DNA of 64,000 nucleotides from Clostridium sp. CAG:678 (GCA_000431535.1 HF991821.1:46117-110116), one strand, 5' to 3'; shown: positions 29,044 through 41,865, counted from the stretch's first letter. Translations and numbers: made by a program. Notes: a model not told the origin generated them from the sequence alone.

Positions 29044-30902
29044 TTATTTTTTCTTCTTTAAGAATATCAAAGCAGCTCCGGAAAGAACAGCAGCACCGGC
29101 TGCAGCCGCAATTCCGGCATATGAAGCACCTGTACTAGGTGATTTTGTTGAGTTGTTCGTAGCTGAATTTACTGCCGAACCTATAACATTATTTAAGCCT
29201 GTAGTATTCTCTGTTTCGGCATTACTTGTTGTCTGCTCGTTGCTATCAGTCGTAGGCTCATCCGGAACAACTGTAGTCTCTTCCTGAACCGCTTTAATCG
29301 TCAAAACGGAAGTAGCCGTTTTATCTGTGTAATTCAAAGCAACCGTATGATCGCCTACAGTGAGAGTATCAAGATAGGCCGGATTGAAGGTGAGAATGGT
29401 TGAACCATCATCAAGCGTGTAATTTGACGGATCAACTGTTTCACCATCCATAGCTACGCTTACAAAATCAGCTAACGCAAACTCACAATGAATCTTTACT
29501 GTATCAGCAGAATTTTTTAGATATTCCGTATCTGTATCCGCGGCAATAATCGGTACAAAGGTATAGGATGACGCAGGAGACGAACCATCATTATTCCAAA
29601 AGTCAACATATTCCTGCGTAGTCGAGCCGGAATAGCCATAAATAACAGAGTTTTCAGGTAAAGTGAATTCACCGCCCTCGCGGTAAGCATCAATTTCACA
29701 GTCAGGATTTAATACGATAACACTTTCCAAAGAATTACAATCTTCAAACAATCCAACACCTATATATGTAACGCTTTCGGGAATTATTGCATTTTTCAAA
29801 TTACTGCATCCTGAAAATGCGCCTTGGTCTATATATGTTACGCTGTTGGGTATTGTAATTTCTATAAGATTGCTGCAATTATAAAATGCAAACATATCTA
29901 TTTTCGTAACGCTATCCGGGATTTCATATGCAGTACGATCATCACCTGCCGGATACGCTATTAATTCTGTTTTATCTTTATTAAACAATACACCATCTTG
30001 TGAACAATACGAGGTATTATCTGAATCTACAATAATTTTTTCCAAACTGGTGCAACACCAAAATGGTGTTCCCCATATTTTTGTAAGACTTGCTGGTATC
30101 GTTATGTTTTTCAGATTAGTGCAAAACTGAAAACACGACTCTATCTCTGTTACACCTTCTGGTATAACTACTTCGGTCAAAGCAGTACAACTGGCAAATG
30201 CTTCCCCACCAATATTTTTCAAGCCGCTACCAAAAGTTATATCCGTTAAAGCAGTGCAACCGTCAAAGGCTCTTTGTTTTATATCAGTTACATTATTTCC
30301 AATAGTAATATCTTGCAAAGTTTCATTCCCTACAAATGCAGATTCACCAATAATAGTTACACTATCCGGAATGATATATGAAGTGTACTGACTATCGGCA
30401 GGATATAATAAAAGTTCAGTTTTATCTTTGTTAAACAAAACACCATCCTGTGAAGAATATGCTGTATTGCTTTCATCAACATTTATTTCCTGCAAACTGG
30501 GCAATCATAAAACACTTCATATGCACTTGTTATATTTGTTACACCACTGCCGATATTCACTTTAGTCAAGTTTTCGCACGAGGAAAAAGCCCATGCGCCA
30601 ATGCTAACTACACTATCAGGCACAGTAACTTCTGTTAGGCTGGAACAAAACTCAAAAACTTCACCCTGAATTTCGGTAACAGTATAGCCATCAAGTTCAG
30701 AGGGAATTACCAATTCCGATGCAGAACCTGTGTAATCAAAAATGGCAACCGTACCGTCCTCAAGCACAGCATAACCGAAATCACCGCTGTAATCGGAATA
30801 TCCGGTCTCGACATCTGATTCAGCGGATGCGGTTAGCCCTACGCCAACTGATATGCTTGCAAGCATTGCAAGCGACAAAATTAAACATAGAATTTTTTTC
30901 AT
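29044..30902 (-). pseudogene. BspA-like leucine-rich-repeat surface protein, one-base frameshift
   Basis: A Sec signal peptide (MKKILCLILSLAMLAS) at ATG 30902 leads into BspA/TpLRR-type repeats (IPDSVTIIGESAF, IPNSVTYIDQGAF), a C-terminal beta domain and the sorting signal SPSTG with a membrane helix and KKKK. The frame changes near 30498-30501: the first fragment ends in DCPVCRK and the second goes on with PSLQEINVDES. Adding one base after TGCCC restores DCPSLQEIN, giving about 619 residues. Two DGVLFNKDKTELL blocks inside show internal duplication. It could be a true deletion, a phase-variable state or an assembly error. No slippery heptamer for programmed frameshifting is seen. The anchor differs from the LPNTG of the other wall protein. 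Confidence 0.88.
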
Positions 30903-30963
30903 AATGACCTCCTTAATGAAAATAAAAATAATATATTTACAGTTAATAACTGTAGTAGTTCTT

Positions 30964-30992
30964 ATTTTACACCATATTTAGTGTATTGTCAA
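30964..30992 (-). promoter_or_regulatory. Consensus promoter of the LRR surface protein gene
   Basis: On the minus strand a perfect TTGACA (30987-30992), 17-base spacer and TAAAAT (30964-30969). The -35 box lies within the 25-bp palindrome at 30977-31001. Confidence 0.85.
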
Positions 30993-31001
30993 TACACTAA
31001 A
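30977..31001. promoter_or_regulatory. Perfect palindromic operator between the LRR gene and the Xre gene
   Basis: Two perfect 11-base arms, TTTAGTGTATT (30977-30987) and AATACACTAAA (30991-31001), flank GTC. It covers the -35 box and part of the spacer of the LRR gene promoter and lies 49 bases upstream of the divergent Xre gene start. The form fits a dimeric HTH repressor site. Confidence 0.8.
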
Positions 31002-31049
31002 TGAAGTGTGTCGTAAAATTTATTTATTAATACTAAGGAGATGCACTTT

Positions 31050-31262
31050 ATGAAAGATTATACGGAAAGAATAAGAGATCTGCGAGAGGATCATGACAAG
31101 ACCCAACAAGAGATTGCAGATTATCTTGGTACTACACAACAAGTTTATTCCCGCTATGAAAAAGGAATCAATGAACTGCCGATCCGGCACCTGATTGCAC
31201 TTTGCCGATATTACAATGTATCATCAGATTATATACTTGGGCTCAAAGAGGAAATGAATTAA
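31050..31262 (+). CDS. Minimal Xre-family HTH regulator (divergent from LRR gene)
   Basis: A 70-residue protein that is almost only a helix-turn-helix domain: KTQQEIADYLGTTQQVYSRYEKGINELP, then YYNVSSDYILGL. ATG 31050 is chosen over the in-frame ATG 31041, since the latter would sit directly on the AAGGAG ribosome site. It is divergent from the LRR surface protein gene and next to a 25-bp palindrome, so autoregulation and control of the surface protein are likely. This is inference from layout. Confidence 0.85.
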   Translation: MKDYTERIRDLREDHDKTQQEIADYLGTTQQVYSRYEKGINELPIRHLIALCRYYNVSSDYILGLKEEMN

Positions 31263-31360
31263 GTATACCCGTTGCAATATGCAAATATGATCGCTTGATT
31301 CGCTTTAACTGTTTTTATATGGCTTGCATCCATACGACACCCGCTACAACAAGTATGTTC

Positions 31361-31394
31361 AAAAAAATCCACTCCATAAAGGAGCGGATTTTTA
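31361..31394. terminator. Bidirectional terminator between two convergent Xre genes
   Basis: The arms AAATCC-A-CTCC and GGAG-C-GGATTT with loop ATAAA (one mismatch) are flanked by A/T runs on both sides, so it can stop transcripts from both directions. Confidence 0.75.
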
Positions 31395-31435
31395 CATAAG
31401 CAGAATTAAAATAGATCCTAAAAATAGGTTAGATG

Positions 31436-31657
31436 TCATTTTAATCTTTTAAATTCATCCGTAAGGCCTAAAATGTAATCGGCGGAAACATTAAAGAATC
31501 TGCATATCTTCACGATCTCATCCGTAGTTGGCTCCGTTGAGCCTGTTTCCAGCCTGCTGACTTTTCTTTGGGACATGCCAAGTTTTTCGCCAAGATCCGC
31601 CTGCTTTAATTTCGGCTCACTGAACATTCTCAGTTCTCTGAATCTATCAGCAAACAC
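31436..31657 (-). CDS. Minimal Xre-family HTH regulator
   Basis: A 73-residue HTH protein: KLKQADLGEKLGMSQRKVSRLETGSTEPT followed by FFNVSADYILGLTDEFKRLK. The GTG at 31657 is taken as start, because AGGTGG lies 8 bases upstream and the longer frame to 31840 codes for an unrelated hydrophobic stretch overlapping another gene. It is divergent from the Xre gene at 31785, sharing a 127-base control region. Confidence 0.75.
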   Translation of the reverse strand: MFADRFRELRMFSEPKLKQADLGEKLGMSQRKVSRLETGSTEPTTDEIVKICRFFNVSADYILGLTDEFKRLK

Positions 31658-31690
31658 AATGACCACCACCTGAAACGATTTTAGCATAGT

Positions 31691-31742
31691 CAATAATTGA
31701 GTATTGCCTGTAGATATTATTTGACCATAATAGAATTGTATT
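31691..31742. promoter_or_regulatory. Control region of the divergent Xre pair with two AATA-N6-TATT sites
   Basis: Two inverted repeats of the same form are seen, CAATA-N6-TATTG (31691-31706) and AATA-N6-TATT (31729-31742). A plausible plus-strand promoter, TTGCCT (31704-31709) with a 16-base spacer and CATAAT (31726-31731), has its -35 touching the first site and its -10 touching the second. Confidence 0.5.
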
Positions 31743-31784
31743 CCAACCCGACAGAAAGCGGGGGCAAAGCATGGAGAACAGGCT

Positions 31785-31997
31785 ATGGACAGTATGAGCA
31801 TAAAAATGATGAGATTAAGATTTGAAAACAATCTAACCATAAAAGAGGCGGCGGAAAAACTGGGAATCAGCCCAAGAACCTATAGCAATTACGAGCAGGG
31901 CAAAAGCAAGATCTCCGTTAAAAAACTCATTGAGATCTGCCTAATATACAATGTTTCCGCGGATTACATACTGGGATTTGAAAGAACAGAGCAATAA
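31785..31997 (+). CDS. Minimal Xre-family HTH regulator
   Basis: A 70-residue HTH protein: LTIKEAAEKLGISPRTYSNYEQGKSKIS and then IYNVSADYILGFERTEQ. GGAG lies 8 bases before ATG 31785. Like its two neighbours it ends in the YNVSADYILG module and has no effector domain. It is closed by the hairpin terminator at 32007-32036. The regulon is unknown; the downstream acyltransferase gene is convergent. Confidence 0.82.
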   Translation: MDSMSIKMMRLRFENNLTIKEAAEKLGISPRTYSNYEQGKSKISVKKLIEICLIYNVSADYILGFERTEQ

Positions 31998-32006
31998 ATA
32001 CATATA

Positions 32007-32036
32007 AAAAGAGCAGTCCAAAGACTGCTCTTTTAT
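32007..32036. terminator. Bidirectional terminator, GAGCAGTC-type hairpin 1
   Basis: AGAGCAGTC (32011-32019) pairs with GACTGCTCT (32024-32032), flanked by A and T runs. It ends both the Xre gene and the convergent acyltransferase gene. The same stem recurs at 33104-33127 and 33413-33438. Confidence 0.85.
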
Positions 32037-32045
32037 ATACCGAAG

Positions 32046-33074
32046 TCATTTGATTTTTTTCAACACGAAATTGACGAACGGAATGCACAAAACAGACACA
32101 ACAAAGGAAATAATGATGTTCAAGCAAATAAACAGGGCGGAAGTTTCCGGCAGCAAAAATGCGAGAACCGCGCCCACAAGCGCCATGATCTCCATATGTA
32201 CTGCCATAATGACCAAACTGTTTTTTCCGCAATAATTGATCAGCCTAAGTTTCGGCTTTTCTATCCATTTGCAAAACAGAAGGAGAAACAGACTGCCCAC
32301 AACGCCGTTTATTAAATAAAGAACATAATTTTTTCCAAAACTGAATTCAGAAAGGCTCACTTTGCCGTTTAGCACGGTGAGCAGCACATTCAATGCAAGA
32401 AAAACAAATGTAAAGGGCACTTTATATTTTTTAATAAAGCGCAATGCCTTTTTGCAGTTGCTTTTGCATTCTGAAATCATAACGCCAACGCAAACGAAAA
32501 GCGCGGCTACACAACCGTGAAGGAGGACATTCAGAAGTCTGCTTTCTTTTGGAATAAAATACGCTGCCACGGCGATGCAAAGGATTGCCGCGGGATATAA
32601 GATTTTATTGCCCCGAAACAATTTAAAAACCAAAAGATTGATCAGAATGGCAAAGAAAAGGCAGGGCAAAAACCAATCTGCTTTAATGCCGATCATAAAC
32701 GCCCATTCGGATAAAAGCGACAAAGCGTTTTGGCGGCTGAAATCCTTTTGGATCAGATCTTTCGCCAACTCAACCAGCAAAACCGCAAATGCAATCAGGT
32801 AATAAGGCAAAATCAAAGATTTCAAATATTTTTTCAGCAGTTTTCCAAAAGGCTGCGCCATTTTCCTGTAACTCAAAAGAAGGCCGCTTAAAATAAAAAA
32901 CACAGGCAAATGAAAAGAATATGCCCAGATATTAAACCAGTTTGCGCCTGAGAGCGCATGTGCCACAAGCACAAGAATGATGGCAATTCCCTTGGCATAA
33001 TCTATCCACCTGACTCGTTTGGCATCTGCCGGAAACACCAGCAGATCGGCATATAAGGATTTTATCTTGTTCAT
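32046..33074 (-). CDS. Acyltransferase-3 family membrane enzyme
   Basis: A 342-residue protein with about ten membrane helices, of the family that moves acyl (often acetyl) groups onto sugars of the cell surface. It opens with RVRWIDYAKGIAIILVLVAHAL, where the His is the conserved catalytic-type residue, and continues with FHLPVFFILSGLLLSYR. ATG 33074 is chosen because AAGGGG lies just upstream; the longer frame has a basic, non-membrane extension with no ribosome site. Substrate is unknown. Confidence 0.88.
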   Translation of the reverse strand: MNKIKSLYADLLVFPADAKRVRWIDYAKGIAIILVLVAHALSGANWFNIWAYSFHLPVFFILSGLLLSYRKMAQPFGKLLKKYLKSLILPYYLIAFAVLLVELAKDLIQKDFSRQNALSLLSEWAFMIGIKADWFLPCLFFAILINLLVFKLFRGNKILYPAAILCIAVAAYFIPKESRLLNVLLHGCVAALFVCVGVMISECKSNCKKALRFIKKYKVPFTFVFLALNVLLTVLNGKVSLSEFSFGKNYVLYLINGVVGSLFLLLFCKWIEKPKLRLINYCGKNSLVIMAVHMEIMALVGAVLAFLLPETSALFICLNIIISFVVSVLCIPFVNFVLKKIK

Positions 33075-33103
33075 AATGACCCCTTTTTTATTGCACACAC
33101 AGA

Positions 33104-33127
33104 AAAGAGCAGTCTTGCGACTGCTTT
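33104..33127 (-). terminator. GAGCAGTC-type hairpin 2 in the acyltransferase leader
   Basis: AAAGCAGTC, loop GCAA, GACTGCT and then TTTT on the minus strand, 30 bases before the acyltransferase start. It is positioned like an attenuator or the end of an upstream transcript. It shares an identical 20-base core with the hairpin at 33413-33438. Confidence 0.6.
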
Positions 33128-33246
33128 CAGACTGTCGATAAAGTCGGCAGGAACGTGCAAATCGGAAATTGAAAATAGATTTTGTTTTCTTGCACATAAA
33201 TGTCAATCATAAAATCGTTTCCATAAGACAGAATTTAGAAAAGAAT

Positions 33247-33273
33247 AAAAACCGCACAGTTGTGCGGTTTTTT
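33247..33273. terminator. Strong bidirectional terminator
   Basis: Perfect 10-base arms AAAACCGCAC and GTGCGGTTTT with loop AGTT, flanked by T runs on both strands. On the minus strand it closes the structured element at 33270-33408. Confidence 0.88.
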
Positions 33274-33408
33274 GCACTTTCTGCCTTTTGCTCGGGGGAA
33301 GTACCCATGTACGTCCTCCCTCGCAAAATGCAAAATCCTGCTCGATTTCTCGCAGTCTCCTCAGCATGTAGAACTGCACTTTTTTCTAAATGAACACTTT
33401 TCTCTACA
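33270..33408 (-). other. Unexplained structured element downstream of tuf, possible non-coding RNA
   Basis: On the minus strand the segment can fold into a stem TGTAGA/TCTACA (33403-33408 with 33367-33372), a hairpin CTGC..GCAG capped by a GAAA tetraloop (33338-33355), and a long interrupted hairpin with outer TTTTGCA/TGCAAAA, inner TTTTGC/GCAAAA and apical GTAC/GTAC pairs (33270-33335), followed by a strong terminator. A 54-codon open frame starting at ATG 33366 also crosses it but overlaps the terminator and lacks a good ribosome site. I do not recognise a known RNA family. It could be an RNA, or a dispersed repeat. Confidence 0.45.
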
Positions 33409-33412
33409 CGAT

Positions 33413-33438
33413 AAAGAGCAGTCTTGCGACTGCTCTTT
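33413..33438 (-). terminator. Terminator hairpin after tuf, GAGCAGTC-type hairpin 3
   Basis: AAAGAGCAGTC (33413-33423) pairs perfectly with GACTGCTCTTT (33428-33438); on the minus strand it follows the tuf stop codon by 14 bases. The trailing T run is short. Confidence 0.75.
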
Positions 33439-33452
33439 CATTTTAAAAGGAA

Positions 33453-34649
33453 TTACTCATCAATTTCAGTTACAACGCCTGAACCTACAGTTCTGCCGCC
33501 CTCACGGATAGCGAAACGAAGGCCTTTTTCAATAGCGATAGGAGTGATGAGTTCAACGCTCATAAGAACGTTATCTCCGGGCATACACATTTCTGTGCCC
33601 TCAGGAAGTGTGATAACGCCGGTAACGTCTGTTGTTCTGAAATAGAACTGAGGACGATAGTTGTTGAAGAACGGAGTATGACGGCCGCCTTCATCCTTTG
33701 TTAAAACGTAAACCTGACCCTTGAATTTGGTGTGGGGATGAATGGAACCCGGCTTTGCAAGAACCTGACCTCTCTGGATCTCTGTTCTCTGAACACCACG
33801 AAGAAGCGCGCCAACATTGTCGCCAGCCTCTGTGTAGTCAAGGGATTTACGGAACATCTCAAGACCTGTGCAAACCGTCTTTCTGATCTCTTCCTTAATA
33901 CCAACAATCTCAACTTCCTCGTTGAGTTTAAGAACGCCACGCTCTACTCTACCGGTAGCAACTGTGCCACGGCCGGTGATCGTCATAACGTCCTCAACAG
34001 GCATAAGGAACGGAAGGCTGTCGTTACGCTCAGGAGTTGGGATATAGCTGTCAACTGCCTCAAGGAGTTCTTTGATGCAGTCGCAAGCGGGATCATCATT
34101 TGAAGGCGCATTAAGCGCATTGAGAGCTGAACCTCTGATGATCGGGATATCGTCTCCCGGGAAACCGTACTCATTCAGAGTATCACGGATCTCCATCTCA
34201 ACGAGTTCAAGAAGCTCTTCGTCGTCTACCTGGTCAACCTTGTTCATGAATACAACGATGTACTGAACGCCAACCTGACGAGCAAGAAGAAGGTGCTCTT
34301 TTGTCTGAGCCATAGGACCGTCTGTAGCAGCGATAACAAGGATAGCACCATCCATCTGCGCAGCGCCGGTGATCATGTTTTTGATATAGTCAGCATGTCC
34401 GGGGCAGTCAACGTGTGCATAGTGACGAGTCTCTGTTTCATACTCTACGTGAGCGGTGTTGATTGTGATACCACGCTCTCTCTCTTCGGGAGCCTTATCG
34501 ATATCAGCATAGTCTTCGAACTTAGCGAAGCCTTCGTTTGCAAGATATTTTGTAATCGCAGCCGTAAGAGTTGTTTTACCGTGGTCAACGTGGCCGATCG
34601 TACCGATGTTTACATGCGGTTTGGAACGGTTAAACTTTTCTTTTGCCAT
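33453..34649 (-). CDS. tuf: Translation elongation factor Tu
   Basis: The 398-residue GTPase delivers aminoacyl-tRNA to the ribosome. G motifs are GHVDHGKTT (G1), DCPGHADY (G3) and MNKVD (G4). The sequence is full length and intact. It has its own promoter 45-70 bases upstream in addition to reading from fusA, and is followed by the hairpin at 33413-33438. Confidence 0.99.
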   Translation of the reverse strand: MAKEKFNRSKPHVNIGTIGHVDHGKTTLTAAITKYLANEGFAKFEDYADIDKAPEERERGITINTAHVEYETETRHYAHVDCPGHADYIKNMITGAAQMDGAILVIAATDGPMAQTKEHLLLARQVGVQYIVVFMNKVDQVDDEELLELVEMEIRDTLNEYGFPGDDIPIIRGSALNALNAPSNDDPACDCIKELLEAVDSYIPTPERNDSLPFLMPVEDVMTITGRGTVATGRVERGVLKLNEEVEIVGIKEEIRKTVCTGLEMFRKSLDYTEAGDNVGALLRGVQRTEIQRGQVLAKPGSIHPHTKFKGQVYVLTKDEGGRHTPFFNNYRPQFYFRTTDVTGVITLPEGTEMCMPGDNVLMSVELITPIAIEKGLRFAIREGGRTVGSGVVTEIDE

Positions 34650-34693
34650 TGGAATTTCCTCCTTAAAAATTCAATAGTAAAATCATTATGATT

Positions 34694-34722
34694 ATTTTAT
34701 CAAAGCACAGATAAAATATCAA
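34694..34722 (-). promoter_or_regulatory. Promoter in front of tuf
   Basis: TTGATA (34717-34722), 17-base spacer, TAAAAT (34694-34699) on the minus strand, followed by AAGGAGG and the tuf ATG. It lets EF-Tu be made independently of the str operon. Confidence 0.8.
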
Positions 34723-34758
34723 GTGTTTTTAATAATTTTGTTTTAAATAAAGTTTAAA

Positions 34759-36852
34759 TTAATCTTTTTTCGTTCTTGTGGAAATGATTTCCTCTGAAAT
34801 AGACTTCGGAACCTGCTCATAGCCGTCCGGCTCCATGGTATAGTTACCACGGCCCTGGGTCTTGGAACGAAGGTCGTTTACATAACCGAACATTTCGGAA
34901 AGCGGAACGCGGGCATTGATCTGCTTTGCGCCGGCTCTGTCTTCCATACCCTGAATCTGGCCACGGCGGCTGTTCAGATCGCCGATAACATCGCCCATAT
35001 AATCCTCAGGAACGATAACGGTAACTTTCATCATAGGCTCAAGAATTGCCGGATTTGCCTTTTTGGCAGCGTCTTTAAACGCCATGGAACCTGCAATCTT
35101 GAATGCCATTTCAGAAGAGTCAACCTCGTGATAAGATCCGTCGTAAAGTTCAACTTTAACATCTACCATTGGGTAGCCGGCAAGAACGCCGCTCTTCATA
35201 GCGCCCTGGATACCTGCGTCTACAGCGGGGATATATTCCTTGGGGATCGCGCCGCCGACAATGGAGTTGATGAACTCATAGCCTTTGCCGATACCGTTTT
35301 CATCCAAGTTGGGCGCGATGCGGATCTTAACGTGACCGTACTGACCGGAACCGCCCGACTGACGCTTATACTTAGTATCCGACATAGCCTCGGACTGAAT
35401 GGTTTCTTTATACGCAACCTGCGGTGCGCCGATATTTGCCTCAACTTTAAACTCACGAAGCATACGGTCAACAATGATCTCCAAATGAAGTTCGCCCATA
35501 CCTGCAATAATGGTCTGGCCGGTTTCCTCATCGGTATACACTTTGAAAGTTGGGTCTTCTTCCGCAAGCTTTGCAAGGGCAATGCCCATCTTTTCCTGAC
35601 CGGCTTTGGTCTTGGGCTCAACAGCAACACGGATAACCGGATCCGGGAAATTCATGGATTCCAGAATGATCGGATGATCTTCGTCGCAGAGCGTATCACC
35701 GGTTGTGGTGTTCTTAAGGCCTACGGCAGCGGCGATATCGCCGGCGTAAACTTCTGTAATATCCTCTCTGTGGTTTGCGTGCATCTGAAGAATACGACCC
35801 ATTCTTTCTCTGTGGCCCTTAACGGAGTTATAGACCTGAGAACCGGAGTTCAGCGTGCCCGAATATACACGGAAATAGCAGATCTTACCAACAAACGGGT
35901 CTGTAGCGATCTTGAAAGCAAGAGCGGCAAACGGCTCTGAATCGGAGGAATGACGATATTCTTCCTCATCCGTTTCCGGATTTACGCCCTTGATGGATTC
36001 AACATCGGTAGGAGCCGGCATGAAATCCACAATAGCATCCAGAAGCGGCTGAACGCCCTTGTTTCTGTAAGAAGTGCCGCAGGTGATGGGCACCATTTCA
36101 CACTTACAGGTTGCTTTTCTGATCGTCTTTTTAATTTCATCAACGGAGATTTCCTGACCGTCGAAATATTTTTCCATAAGTGCTTCGTCCTGCTCCGCAA
36201 CTGCCTCAAGCAGTTTTTCGCGATATTCCTGAGCAAGGTCTTTCATATCCTCCGGAATTTCCTCGCGGCGGATATCGTTGCCCATATCGTCGTAATAGAT
36301 CTCAGCATCCATATTGATAAGGTCTACGATACCTCTGAAGGTATCCTCAGAACCGATCGGAAGCTGGATCGGAACAGCATTACACTTAAATCTGTCTTTT
36401 ACCATGTTTAAAACATTGTAAAAGTCTGCGCCCATAATATCCATTTTATTAACATAGATCATACGGGGTACATTATAGTCATCCGCCTGGCGCCAAACGG
36501 TTTCTGACTGAGGCTCTACGCCGCCCTTTGCGCAAAGAACGGTAACAGCGCCGTCCAGAACACGAAGAGAACGCTGAACTTCAACGGTGAAATCCACGTG
36601 GCCGGGGGTATCTATAATATTGATTCTGTGATTTTTCCAAAAACAGGTGGTGGCAGCGGAGGTGATGGTAATACCTCTCTCCTGCTCCTGCGCCATCCAG
36701 TCCATCGTGGCGGCGCCGTCATGAGTTTCGCCTATTTTGTGATTAATTCCCGTATAATAAAGGATACGCTCGGTAGTTGTTGTTTTACCGGCATCAATGT
36801 GCGCCATAATACCAATATTTCTTGTCTTTTCAAGAGATACTTTTCTTGGCAT
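34759..36852 (-). CDS. fusA: Translation elongation factor G
   Basis: A 697-residue translocase GTPase with G1 [10 protein letters not shown] (residues 16-25), DTPGHVDF, and NKMD; the domain IV loop [13 protein letters not shown] and C-terminal [12 protein letters not shown] are normal for the ribosomal EF-G rather than the tetracycline-resistance type. It follows rpsG by 26 bases with an AGGAGG ribosome site. Confidence 0.99.
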   Translation of the reverse strand: MPRKVSLEKTRNIGIMAHIDAGKTTTTERILYYTGINHKIGETHDGAATMDWMAQEQERGITITSAATTCFWKNHRINIIDTPGHVDFTVEVQRSLRVLDGAVTVLCAKGGVEPQSETVWRQADDYNVPRMIYVNKMDIMGADFYNVLNMVKDRFKCNAVPIQLPIGSEDTFRGIVDLINMDAEIYYDDMGNDIRREEIPEDMKDLAQEYREKLLEAVAEQDEALMEKYFDGQEISVDEIKKTIRKATCKCEMVPITCGTSYRNKGVQPLLDAIVDFMPAPTDVESIKGVNPETDEEEYRHSSDSEPFAALAFKIATDPFVGKICYFRVYSGTLNSGSQVYNSVKGHRERMGRILQMHANHREDITEVYAGDIAAAVGLKNTTTGDTLCDEDHPIILESMNFPDPVIRVAVEPKTKAGQEKMGIALAKLAEEDPTFKVYTDEETGQTIIAGMGELHLEIIVDRMLREFKVEANIGAPQVAYKETIQSEAMSDTKYKRQSGGSGQYGHVKIRIAPNLDENGIGKGYEFINSIVGGAIPKEYIPAVDAGIQGAMKSGVLAGYPMVDVKVELYDGSYHEVDSSEMAFKIAGSMAFKDAAKKANPAILEPMMKVTVIVPEDYMGDVIGDLNSRRGQIQGMEDRAGAKQINARVPLSEMFGYVNDLRSKTQGRGNYTMEPDGYEQVPKSISEEIISTRTKKD

Positions 36853-36878
36853 AATATCCTCCTAACCTGATTATGGGA

Positions 36879-37349
36879 TTAATATCTGAAATGCGCAAAA
36901 GCCTTGTTTGCCTCTGCCATCTTATGCGTATCATCACATTTCTTAACTGCGCCGCCTGTTTTATTAACAGCGTCCATAATCTCCGCAGCAAGGCGTTCCT
37001 TCATTGTTCTTTCGGAACGCAGACGGGCATAAGCCGTGATCCAGCGCAGACCGAGCGTCTGGCGCCTTTCGGGGCGAACTTCAAGCGGAACCTGATATGT
37101 TGCGCCGCCGACACGACGGGCTTTTACCTCAAGGGTGGGCATAACGTTTTCCATAGCTGCCTGGAATTCCTCAAGAGGATCATTACCCGTTTTTTCTTTA
37201 ATGATGTCAAACGCGCCGTAAACAATCTTCTGCGCGACACCTTTTTTTCCGTCATACATGATGTTGTTGATCAGGCGCGTTACAAGTTTTGAGTTGTAAA
37301 GCGGATCCGGCAATACATCACGCTTAGCGATTTGGCCTCTTCTTGGCAT
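36879..37349 (-). CDS. rpsG: 30S ribosomal protein S7
   Basis: A 156-residue protein that organises the 3' major domain of 16S rRNA. Family sequence [30 protein letters not shown] at the start and the C-terminal [17 protein letters not shown] are as usual. It lies in the canonical rpsL-rpsG-fusA-tuf order. The 139 bases upstream are AT-rich and hold TTGACT with a weak -10, so a minor internal promoter is possible. Confidence 0.98.
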   Translation of the reverse strand: MPRRGQIAKRDVLPDPLYNSKLVTRLINNIMYDGKKGVAQKIVYGAFDIIKEKTGNDPLEEFQAAMENVMPTLEVKARRVGGATYQVPLEVRPERRQTLGLRWITAYARLRSERTMKERLAAEIMDAVNKTGGAVKKCDDTHKMAEANKAFAHFRY

Positions 37350-37488
37350 CTTCGCTTCCCTCCTTCATAAATAATAATGAGTTCATAGGTACTCGGTTTT
37401 TCCCGTGGAGTCAACAAGTAGGCTATACCGCATATACATATATAAATATAAAAGGTATAAACTATTGTTTTCCCGATAGGATGGCTGC

Positions 37489-37911
37489 TTACTTCTTGGC
37501 AGCTTTAGGTCTCTTGGCGCCGTATTTGGAACGGGCCTGCATTCTGCCGTTTACGCCCTGGGTATCCAGCGTGCCGCGGATGATGTGGTAACGCACACCG
37601 GGAAGATCCTTTACACGGCCGCCGCGAACCATAACAACAGAGTGCTCCTGAAGGTTGTGACCTACGCCGGGAATATAAGCTGAAACTTCCATTCCGTTTG
37701 TAAGGCGAACACGGGCGATCTTACGAAGCGCGGAATTCGGCTTTTTAGGCGTAGCAGTTTTAACTGCTGTGCAAACGCCGCGCTTTTGCGGAGAGCAGTT
37801 ATCGTTCATAACATTTTTCTTTGTGTTCAGGCTCTTTAAAAGTGCAGGCGCCTTAGCCTTTTTCTCTACAGACTTTCTGCCTGTTCTGACTAACTGATTA
37901 AAGGTAGGCAA
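37489..37911 (-). CDS. rpsL: 30S ribosomal protein S12
   Basis: A 140-residue decoding-centre protein with [11 protein letters not shown] and the [16 protein letters not shown] stretch. The Lys residues associated with streptomycin sensitivity in other species are present, so no classical resistance change is seen. It starts with TTG at 37911, an uncommon start for a ribosomal protein, with AGGAG 10 bases upstream. It is the first gene after a 201-base gap following rpoC. Confidence 0.98.
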   Translation of the reverse strand: MPTFNQLVRTGRKSVEKKAKAPALLKSLNTKKNVMNDNCSPQKRGVCTAVKTATPKKPNSALRKIARVRLTNGMEVSAYIPGVGHNLQEHSVVMVRGGRVKDLPGVRYHIIRGTLDTQGVNGRMQARSKYGAKRPKAAKK

Positions 37912-37938
37912 TAGTTTATATCTCCTTTCTGCAAAATT

Positions 37939-38034
37939 TATGCGCCGTATATGCGCATAGACCGGCGTTTTTCACAAAGAAAAGCGCCCGTTTACACGCA
38001 CATATTGAGGCAGGCAGAAAGCCAGCCTCAATAT
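37939..38034 (-). promoter_or_regulatory. Inverted repeats in the rpoC-rpsL gap
   Basis: Two inverted repeats are present: TATGCGC/GCGCATA (37939-37959) close to the rpsL ribosome site, and a longer hairpin with 10-base arms ATATTGAGGC/GCCTCAATAT (38002-38034). The latter has no T run on the minus strand, so it is probably not a terminator; RNA processing or autoregulation of S12/S7 is conceivable. Confidence 0.4.
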
Positions 38035-38112
38035 TTTGTGCATTTGTACTAAATTGATCAGAAATATTTGGTGATTATGCTGTTTTCGCCATTCACACAA
38101 TTACCAAGTATA

Positions 38113-41865
<3,753 letters not shown>

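Noticed and set aside
29044-30480. Tandem DNA repeats or CRISPR-like pattern in the LRR region
   Set aside because: The periodicity comes from protein-level LRR repeats with diverged DNA, not from conserved direct repeats with spacers.
30490-30505. Programmed -1 frameshift in the LRR gene
   Set aside because: No X XXY YYZ slippery heptamer and no obvious downstream pseudoknot; a simple one-base deletion fits better.
31658-31840. Longer N-terminus for the minus-strand Xre protein
   Set aside because: The extension is hydrophobic and Cys-rich, overlaps the divergent Xre gene, and the GTG at 31657 has a proper ribosome site.
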